64,000 nucleotides of DNA from Tunturiibacter empetritectus. Lineage in GTDB: Bacteria > Acidobacteriota > Terriglobia > Terriglobales > Acidobacteriaceae. The DNA is taken from positions 1-64,000 of the forward strand of contig NZ_JACCCU010000002.1 in the NCBI RefSeq assembly GCF_013410875.1, written 5' to 3'. Positions within the stretch are counted from its first letter, which is position 1; every line of letters begins with the position of its first letter. Shown in pieces: positions 57,860 to 64,000 of the stretch. The position numbers and the translations under genes are program-made. Below the pieces are notes generated by a model. The model had not been told where the DNA came from, did not search any database, and was given only the letters and a program-made list of their open reading frames with translations.

Positions 57860-60838
57860 TTACGGTACGACGTATGCAATCTGTGCACTATGCACCAAGG
57901 TGCCGCTTATTGCGGTAACCGTAAACGTATAGGTGCCCGGAGAAGCATTTGTCGTCCCAGCAGGAGGTGTAGTCCCACCGCCTCCACCAGTGGTCGAGGT
58001 ATTGGATCCGCAGCCAGCCGCTGTCAGAGCCGAAATCGTAATCACAGCGGCAAGCAGAGCGCCCCAGCGGCGACGACGTGGCAACATCAGCAGACACAAT
58101 CCAGCAAGCGTAGCTCCAGAGCCAGCTGCGTACCATGGCATCCTACCCGCCGGGCCTCGACCGAACGGTCTCAATCCCGGCCGCATTGACCTTGCGGCTG
58201 TCGTCGGCGCAGAAGCTACAACAACAAACGAAGTGGATACGCCGGCCGAAGTAGTGATCGAAACTGGCGACACGGAGAAACTAGGCGTCGCGACCATTCC
58301 ATCACCGTTGGTCGCGGTCAGACTGACCGAGCCCGTAAATCCATTGACCGGTGTGATCGTAAAAGTAACCCCCGCTGCGGTAGCCCCCGGCTGTACCGTC
58401 GTCGTCGCGCCACAGGTCGCAGGGGCGAAGGAGAAATCGGGTTTACCCGAAGATGTAGAAGAAACAATATCCACCGAAGCGATGCTGCCGCTTGGGTAAG
58501 CTGTGACTGGAGTGGATCCGTTGTAATAGACATAACTGAGGCTGACCGGTGAGAGGAGCGTCCCTTTGGAACCAACGTAGTTGCCATCACCGGAGTAGAC
58601 CGCGCTGATATTATGACCACCGGAAGAAAGCGACGACGTGACAAGACTATAGCTCGCGGTTCCACCCGATAAAGTGGTGGTGCCACCCACCACAGCTACG
58701 TTATCGACAAAGAACTGAACCGAACCTGTCGGTGTCGGACCCGAAGCAGTCCCCGCCACAGTCACGTTGAGCGCCAGAGTACCTGCCGAAACCGCGCAGA
58801 GAGAAGCGCTGGTCGTAAGCGCCGTCGTACTGATGCTCGTCCCAATACCACTACCGGTACCCGTGCCAACTGGCTTTACGCCACTCCAGCCCGTGACCAG
58901 GGCATTGATGTCAAAACTGCCGAGGCCTATAGCCTGATCATAGCCAGTCCCCGCGGTGAAGCCTGTCGGTTGGCCATTCGAACAGTTCGGTGTCCCCTGG
59001 GTGCAAGGAACTGAGTTGTTACCGGAGATGATGTCGTGAAAAACGCTGCTGTAGGTCGGCCCATTCAGGAAGCCATAGAGCGTTGGTCCTACATTGCCCA
59101 GCCAACCCGCTGTCGCGCCTGTCGGATCAACTTTCTGCTCGACCAGAGCCAAAATACCTGCAAAGGTTGGAGCAACAAATGAGGTCCCGCCAAACACATT
59201 CGGGTTACCGTTGGCGGAGAGGAAGCCGTTGGCGCAAGGCGTCTCACCTTGGCCATCGCCCGAGCTGCAAACCAGATATCCGTCGTGGATAGCAGCAGCG
59301 TTTAGCGCTATATCAGGAAGATCCCGTGAGGAATCGTTGGGAACGCCCGTGCCAGTCTGCCACGTTGGCTTGGAGAAGAAAGCGCTTGCTCCGCCTCCCC
59401 CAGCCCCGCCCCCAGTTCCATCGTTATAGCCAAGGCCAGCGCTGGACGTAGTTTCATTCCACGGCTGCTCTGGAATGTACAAGAGAGCGGAGCCGCCGTT
59501 GGTTCCATTAGCGCTGCTCCAATAGGTGGCAGGGGTTGCCACATCTCCACTGAACATGGTTCCGCCGGCAGAGGTAGCGTAAGGAGAACTGGAGGGAAAG
59601 TCAACGTTGAGCCCCTCTGTCGCAAGCCCCACCCCGTCGCAGTCGGTAGCACCGGCATCGCCAGAGGAACTAACTACGGTCTGCCCCTGCGCATTCGCCA
59701 GAGCCAGCAGATTGTTGTAACTCGCCAGCATAGCGGTCCCCCAACCGCTCTCGCACAAGCCATAGCTGATGGTAATAATCGGAGCGACCTTATTATCGAT
59801 GGCGTAAGTCAGGGAGTCCGCGAAGATGTTATTGCTGCTGAAAACATACAGAATCGTCGCTCCAGGAGCAGCCGCACTCGACCACTCAATATCCAGATGC
59901 GCCTCATCGATATCGTTCGCCGAAACCCCCGCGTCAGAGCCGCCAGCAGGAATAGCAGACTGCAGCTTGAGATTAATCGCGGGCAAACCAGCCGCCGTGC
60001 GGAACTGGGCAATGTTCGCGTCCGGAAGGACATTGCCCGCATTAAGATCCGTATTTCCCATCACAGCAACTGTCACGCCCGTGCCATTGATCGGCGTGGA
60101 AGCCGTAAGCAGAGGATTTTCGTCATAGATGGTGTAGAAATCAGCCGGCGAAATGTAATGACTCGTAACTCCGCTCAGAGTCTGCGTGTAGTGTGGCTGC
60201 GAGGGATCAATCGAAGCAGCACTCCGCGCGCGCAAGTGAGGCTTCGGCTTGAAGTCATTGAGTCCAACAATGGAAGTCACGACCCCCGCGATGGCAGATG
60301 GAAGCACCGGATCGGTGACATTGGAAAAATGAGCTTCCCCATTGACCGACAGGCTATGAATCGAAGTCCCAAACGCCTGCTGCACCTGCGCAACTGTGCC
60401 CGAAAAAGAGATAAAGGTATTGCTCCGAGCCGCCCGGGTGATCGTGAAGCCCTGACCAGTAAGCCATGTCGAAACCTTGGCAATATCCGCAGCGCTAAGG
60501 CCAAAGCGCGCCCCAAACTGCTCCGGCGTCAGCCACTGGTGATAACTCCCCGAGCCCGGATTCAACTGATTGGCTAGAAGCTGACTCAGATCGGCCTGCT
60601 GGGCCGGCGTCATGCTGAAGCGCAGTGACATCGACTCAAGCTTCTTGTCCGCGGGAGCGGCGCCAAGATCCGCAGCACGTTGGGCTCGCCCAGTAACAGT
60701 TCCGGGCAAAGGATTCCGCACTCCGCTGTTGACAGCACTGGCTATTCTGTTTTGAACGGCGGCCTGGCCAACAGGGCTGAACGCGGAGGCAAGGAGGATA
60801 ACAGGAGCAAACAGTTGAGAGAAAAGGCGGCTGCGCAT
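57860..60838 (-). CDS. Pro-kumamolisin (S53 sedolisin) protease with C-terminal Ig-like and membrane segments
   Basis: A 992-residue exported serine-carboxyl protease. Signal peptide (MRSRLFSQLFAPVILLASAF), activation pro-domain (about 60-200, SLRFSMTPAQQADLSQLLANQLNPGS), catalytic domain with E312 and D316 in DEAHLDIEW, oxyanion Asp in SSGDAG (394) and Ser553 in FGGTSFVAP. Then a beta-sandwich (Ig-like) domain (about 660-770), a basic-hydrophobic segment (LLMLPRRRRWGALLAAVITISALTAAGC) and a 50-residue exposed tail. This layout is widespread in Acidobacteria. It digests proteins at acidic pH. Confidence 0.95.
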   Translation of the reverse strand: MRSRLFSQLFAPVILLASAFSPVGQAAVQNRIASAVNSGVRNPLPGTVTGRAQRAADLGAAPADKKLESMSLRFSMTPAQQADLSQLLANQLNPGSGSYHQWLTPEQFGARFGLSAADIAKVSTWLTGQGFTITRAARSNTFISFSGTVAQVQQAFGTSIHSLSVNGEAHFSNVTDPVLPSAIAGVVTSIVGLNDFKPKPHLRARSAASIDPSQPHYTQTLSGVTSHYISPADFYTIYDENPLLTASTPINGTGVTVAVMGNTDLNAGNVLPDANIAQFRTAAGLPAINLKLQSAIPAGGSDAGVSANDIDEAHLDIEWSSAAAPGATILYVFSSNNIFADSLTYAIDNKVAPIITISYGLCESGWGTAMLASYNNLLALANAQGQTVVSSSGDAGATDCDGVGLATEGLNVDFPSSSPYATSAGGTMFSGDVATPATYWSSANGTNGGSALLYIPEQPWNETTSSAGLGYNDGTGGGAGGGGASAFFSKPTWQTGTGVPNDSSRDLPDIALNAAAIHDGYLVCSSGDGQGETPCANGFLSANGNPNVFGGTSFVAPTFAGILALVEQKVDPTGATAGWLGNVGPTLYGFLNGPTYSSVFHDIISGNNSVPCTQGTPNCSNGQPTGFTAGTGYDQAIGLGSFDINALVTGWSGVKPVGTGTGSGIGTSISTTALTTSASLCAVSAGTLALNVTVAGTASGPTPTGSVQFFVDNVAVVGGTTTLSGGTASYSLVTSSLSSGGHNISAVYSGDGNYVGSKGTLLSPVSLSYVYYNGSTPVTAYPSGSIASVDIVSSTSSGKPDFSFAPATCGATTTVQPGATAAGVTFTITPVNGFTGSVSLTATNGDGMVATPSFSVSPVSITTSAGVSTSFVVVASAPTTAARSMRPGLRPFGRGPAGRMPWYAAGSGATLAGLCLLMLPRRRRWGALLAAVITISALTAAGCGSNTSTTGGGGGTTPPAGTTNASPGTYTFTVTAISGTLVHSAQIAYVVP

Positions 60839-61126
60839 GGATATTCTTCTACCTTACTACCGGGTTACGGGGTGGCACTGCTGCTCCACACACCAAGATC
60901 GACTGGCCCGACGAACCAGAGTGGGGCTGAGGTACTTGCTTAGACAGACGATAAAAGAAAATGTTGCGTCTACAGAAGGAAAGACATTATTTCGTCTTCC
61001 GGTTGTGCCATTTCAGGAAGAAAAGCTGAAACCGAGAGCCACGCCTGTATGCCGCAAACCTTCGATCACTCCCCATCCCCAACACGAGGTACACCCTTTA
61101 TGGATCAAAGTGCGACCATAGAGAGT
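60839..61126. other. Divergent promoter region
   Basis: About 290 bases between the leftward protease and the rightward HAD gene. A frame of 94 codons on the plus strand is a shadow. Promoters of both genes should lie here; I cannot choose -10/-35 boxes with confidence. Confidence 0.4.
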
Positions 61127-61795
61127 ATGAGCGAACGAATTTTCCTGAGAGGCAAGGCAATTCTGTTTGATATGGACGGAACGCTGGTCGATTCGACGCG
61201 GGTGGTTGAACGTGCCTGGGGATGGTGGGCCGCGCGGCACAGCCTACCGCTTGAGGAGGTGTTGACCTTCTCGCACGGTCGCCCAGGTAAAGCTACGGTA
61301 GCGCATTTCCTGCCAGGGCAAGAGCACGCACAGGAGATCGCGGAGCTCTCTCACTTCGAAGAGACGGAAACGGAAGGCATCCTGGCAGTGCCAGGAGCGC
61401 TCAAGGTGCTGCAGGCACTTGAAGCGAACCACCTAACGTGGGCGATTGTGACCTCTGCTTGGCGCAAGCTTACGGAGATTCGCGTGGCTGGTGCTGGCTT
61501 GCCATTGCCTGCCATCATCGTGCCAATCGACGAAATTCACAACGGGAAGCCGGATCCGGAGGGCTTTTTGCGCGCGGCGGAGTTGTTAGGTGTTGCGCCC
61601 GAAGAGTGCGTGGTGTTCGAGGACACACGCCCCGGGATCGATGCCGGGCTGAGCGCGGGGATGCAGGTTGTGGGTTTGTCGACGACGTTCTCGGCGCAGC
61701 AGTTGAGGCATCGACCGGTGGTTAGTGACTTTCACGACGTGACGGTATTCCCGGATGGTGAGGGTTTGAGGATTGAGATTGAGGATCGGTCGTAA
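61127..61795 (+). CDS. HAD-superfamily phosphatase (sugar-phosphatase-like)
   Basis: A 222-residue HAD hydrolase: motif I ILFDMDGTLVDST (nucleophile Asp), motif II in VTSAW (Thr/Ser), motif III K in HNGKPDPEGF, motif IV ECVVFEDTRPGIDAG (acidic pair). A helical cap domain lies at about residues 20-95 (WGWWAARHSLPLEEVLTFSHGR). It is similar to 2-deoxyglucose/fructose phosphatases (YfbT/YniC-like). ATG 61127 has GAGAG four bases upstream; an earlier ATG at 61100 is possible. Confidence 0.88.
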   Translation: MSERIFLRGKAILFDMDGTLVDSTRVVERAWGWWAARHSLPLEEVLTFSHGRPGKATVAHFLPGQEHAQEIAELSHFEETETEGILAVPGALKVLQALEANHLTWAIVTSAWRKLTEIRVAGAGLPLPAIIVPIDEIHNGKPDPEGFLRAAELLGVAPEECVVFEDTRPGIDAGLSAGMQVVGLSTTFSAQQLRHRPVVSDFHDVTVFPDGEGLRIEIEDRS

Positions 61796-61985
61796 GGAAG
61801 CGGAAGCGCGCGTTTCACCGGGAACAAGATCCGGATTCGGCGCTCCTTGCGAGAAGGCTTCCGGAGTGTAGCCCTACAAAGACAGTACCCTTATATAACT
61901 TCCTGGAACTCAGCTCCTTCTCGGCTGCGAGCAGATAACCGGATGACAGACTTGCTCCTGGTGACAGCAATGTTGGGTCTACCCA

Positions 61986-62035
61986 ATACATAAAACGACC
62001 AGCCGAAGAATCAATCGGCTGGTCGTTTTATGTAT
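61986..62035. terminator. Perfect 21-bp bidirectional terminator
   Basis: Arms at 61986-62006 and 62015-62035 are exact inverted copies (21 bp) around an 8-base loop; the stem ends in A/T-rich segments (ATAAAA inside each arm) giving a T-run on both strands. It stands between the rightward HAD gene and the leftward acyl-CoA dehydrogenase gene and can end both transcripts. Confidence 0.85.
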
Positions 62036-62044
62036 CACATGTCT

Positions 62045-63865
62045 CTAAATGGCATACCTTCCAGCCTTCAGGACGTGCTGAGCCACCTGCCGCCTCAGCT
62101 TGATCGTATCCGCCGAGTCATGCTTGGAGAGTCGGCGGAGAATCGTAAGCTGCGTCCGCAGCATGTCCCCCTCAGCTACCGCCGCAATCACCTTCCGCGC
62201 CGAAAGCTCCACCGTAGCCATCGCCTTATCGGCATAGATCCGTGCCATCGCAACCTGCACAGCCGAAGCCTCCGCCGACTGTCCTTCTGCAATCTTCTCC
62301 GCCCGCAGAATCGCACTCTCCATCGCGAACACCTCGATAATCATGTCCGAAATCGCCCCCATCACCTCCTGCTCGTCCGCGATCTGCGTCATATACTTCT
62401 GCGTCGCGGCCCCAGCGACAAACAACGTCAGCTTCTTTGCGTTCGCCAGCAGGTTGCGCTCCTCACCCAGCGGCCCCTCGCGCTCCACCCTCTCGCTCGG
62501 GCCGGACATCACCTCATCCATCAGCTTCTTGATCGCCGGCATCAGCGCCAGCTTCCCGCTCATCGCCGACTTCATCAGCCAGCCGGTGATAATCAGCCGA
62601 TTGATCTCATTGGTCCCCTCGAAGATCCGATTAATTCGCGCATCCCGATAAGCCCGCTCCGCCGGAAACTCCTCAACATAGCCATAGCCCGCGAAGATCT
62701 GCAGCGTCTCATCGACAACCATATCCAGCATCTCGCTCGCCCACACCTTCACAATCGAGCACTCCACCGCATAGTCCTCAATCCGCTTCTGAATCTCCTT
62801 CGTATCGTTCTTATCCACACCCGCCAGAGCCTTATCAATCAGCCCTACCGTGCGATAACAAACTGCCCCGCCCACAAAAATCCCAGTGGCGCAGTTCGCA
62901 ATCTTCTCCTGGATCAACCCAAACTCCGAGATCGACTTGCCAAACGCCTTCCGATCGATCGCGTATCGAATCCCATTGTTAAGCGCCATCCGAGCGCCGC
63001 CAATCGCGGCATTGCCCAACTTGTATCGCCCCACATTCAGAATGTTGAACGCAATATGGTGGCCCTTCCCCACCTCCCCCAGCAGGCTGCCAACAGGAAT
63101 CACGCAGTCCGTCAAAATCAGCGGACACGTCGAGCTGCCGCGAATCCCCAGCTTGTGTTCTTCCTTCCCCTGCGTAAAGCCAGGCGTTCCCCGCTCGATC
63201 AAAAACGCCGTCAGCTTCTCCTTCCCCGCATCCGGTCCCTCCGGAATCGCGCACTTCGCAAACACCGTAAACAGATCCGCAAACCCCGCATTCGAGATCC
63301 ACATCTTTTCGCCATTCAGCGTGTACGTCTTCCCATCCGGAGACAGCACCGCCTTCGTCTTCGCATTCACCGCGTCCGAACCGCTCGTCGACTCCGACAA
63401 CGCATATGCCGAAACAATCTCACCCGAAGCAATCTTTGGCAGATACTTCTTCTTCTGTTCCGCATTGCCGTACCAGACTAGCGGCAGCGTACCGATCCCG
63501 GTATGCGCCGAGAACGCCACCGAAAAGCTGGCCTGCTTCGAGATATTCTCCGCAACAATAGCCGACGTAGCCTTATCCATCTCCAGGCCGCCATACTCCT
63601 CAGGAATATCGATCGCGGTAAGCCCAAGCTCCGCAGCCTCCTTCAGCAGGCGCTTCGTGACCGAAAAATCCTTCGCCTCAATCGAGTCCGACGCAGGCAT
63701 AATCTCGTTCACCGCAAAGTTTGCCGTCGTCTCCGCAATCTGTTTATGCTCGTCGGTAAAATCCTCAGGGAAGAAACAATCCGTAGGCGTCGGATCGCTG
63801 ATAAGAAAGCTGCCACCAGCGATGCGGGTAGCGGTAGTCGGTTCGGGGGTCGTCATCGTTGCCAT
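62045..63865 (-). CDS. Acyl-CoA dehydrogenase family protein
   Basis: A 606-residue ACAD with an N-terminal domain (DEHKQIAETTANFAVNEIMPASDSIEAKDF), the FAD/substrate middle (ALSESTSGSDAVNAKTKAVLSPDGKTYTLNGEKMWISNAGFADLFTVFA), the C-terminal helical domain with the catalytic Glu region (LQIFAGYGYVEEFPAERAYRDARINRIFEGTNEINRLIITGWL), plus a 150-residue C-terminal extension as in VLCAD/ACAD9-type enzymes. It oxidises acyl-CoA in beta-oxidation. ATG 63865. It lies downstream of a partial gene on the same strand; the bidirectional terminator follows. Confidence 0.94.
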   Translation of the reverse strand: MATMTTPEPTTATRIAGGSFLISDPTPTDCFFPEDFTDEHKQIAETTANFAVNEIMPASDSIEAKDFSVTKRLLKEAAELGLTAIDIPEEYGGLEMDKATSAIVAENISKQASFSVAFSAHTGIGTLPLVWYGNAEQKKKYLPKIASGEIVSAYALSESTSGSDAVNAKTKAVLSPDGKTYTLNGEKMWISNAGFADLFTVFAKCAIPEGPDAGKEKLTAFLIERGTPGFTQGKEEHKLGIRGSSTCPLILTDCVIPVGSLLGEVGKGHHIAFNILNVGRYKLGNAAIGGARMALNNGIRYAIDRKAFGKSISEFGLIQEKIANCATGIFVGGAVCYRTVGLIDKALAGVDKNDTKEIQKRIEDYAVECSIVKVWASEMLDMVVDETLQIFAGYGYVEEFPAERAYRDARINRIFEGTNEINRLIITGWLMKSAMSGKLALMPAIKKLMDEVMSGPSERVEREGPLGEERNLLANAKKLTLFVAGAATQKYMTQIADEQEVMGAISDMIIEVFAMESAILRAEKIAEGQSAEASAVQVAMARIYADKAMATVELSARKVIAAVAEGDMLRTQLTILRRLSKHDSADTIKLRRQVAQHVLKAGRYAI

Positions 63866-63906
63866 GGTGTTACTCCTTCTATAGCTTCTACGCTCAAGGT
63901 TGCAAA

Positions 63907-64000
63907 CTAATCCACTTCAGCAATCAGTTCTTCGGGCTTAGTGGCCTTCCATCGAACAACACAATGTTGGCCCTTCCAGCGAAACGTCTGCAGTTGTGCT
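63907..64000 (-). CDS. C-terminal end of an unidentified gene (partial)
   Basis: On the minus strand the last bases of the window read in one frame AQLQTFRWKGQHCVV, then RWKATKPEELIAEVD and a TAG at 63907-63909. The charged tail with a clean stop looks like a real C-terminus. It lies 41 bases before the acyl-CoA dehydrogenase start, so it is probably its operon partner. The product cannot be identified from 30 residues. Confidence 0.5.
   Translation of the reverse strand, partial: AQLQTFRWKGQHCVVRWKATKPEELIAEVD

Noticed and set aside
62030-63481. 483-codon plus-strand frame
   Set aside because: Antisense to the acyl-CoA dehydrogenase; its Arg/His/Leu-rich composition is typical of a shadow.

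Overview
The window looks like a chromosome of an acidobacterium of the class Terriglobia (Acidobacteriaceae, for example Edaphobacter, Granulicella or Terriglobus). The main reasons are a large pro-kumamolisin (S53) protease with an Ig-like repeat and a C-terminal 'LPRRRRWGALL' membrane segment, a DUF3011 protein, a DUF885 peptidase, a plant-like GDP-mannose 3,5-epimerase, a CGC-type bacilliredoxin and a TIGR03435-like remnant. The genus assignment is inference; no rRNA gene is present.

The window falls into two parts. Positions 1 to about 27,770 look like the right-hand part of a genomic island. They start with the end of an IS5-family insertion sequence and contain decayed genes (a ParB-like C-terminus, a LytTR regulator, a LIC_13387-like membrane protein, a DoxX-like gene with a nonsense codon and a TIGR03435-like fragment). 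The region is crowded with one-component regulators (two TetR, three HxlR, one ArsR), each next to small redox or electrophile-handling enzymes: three NmrA-type NAD(P)-binding proteins, a RibD-type reductase, a flavodoxin-fold quinone reductase, an O-methyltransferase, a cupin, two SRPBCC proteins and NTF2-like proteins. The island ends at 27,773-27,817 in the 3' half of a tRNA-Asn(GTT) without its 5' half, which is the expected scar of a tRNA-targeted integrative element lying to the left.

The best regulatory circuit is around 6.4-8.5 kb. A TetR gene (7004-7627) lies between two promoters of the same design: TTGACA, a 17-bp spacer, a -10 box, and an overlapping palindrome with TGAGC/GCTCA arms. 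One promoter drives, leftwards, a DUF1772 (anthrone-oxygenase-like) gene, an NmrA-type reductase, an O-methyltransferase and an exported protein; the other drives, rightwards, a small exported protein. Other operators that can be read are the inverted repeat over the ArsR start codon (9501-9540) and two copies of an AACCA-N-TGGTT palindrome near the second TetR gene (18,470 and 19,443).

From about 28 kb onward the gene content is ordinary core genome: a WecG-type glycosyltransferase and a GDP-mannose epimerase (surface polysaccharide), a periplasmic solute-binding protein, an MscS-type channel, a STAS protein, two Dpp/Opp-type permeases, a phosphodiesterase, an aldo/keto reductase, a CorC-like protein, thioredoxin, thrB-thrC, modA-modB-modC, murB, bacilliredoxin, an atypical AAA+/Fis regulator, a DUF885 peptidase, proC, ctaA, an ECF sigma factor operon, ppk, the S53 protease, a HAD phosphatase and an acyl-CoA dehydrogenase. 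Hairpin terminators close many of these units. No CRISPR array, rRNA gene or complete tRNA gene was found.
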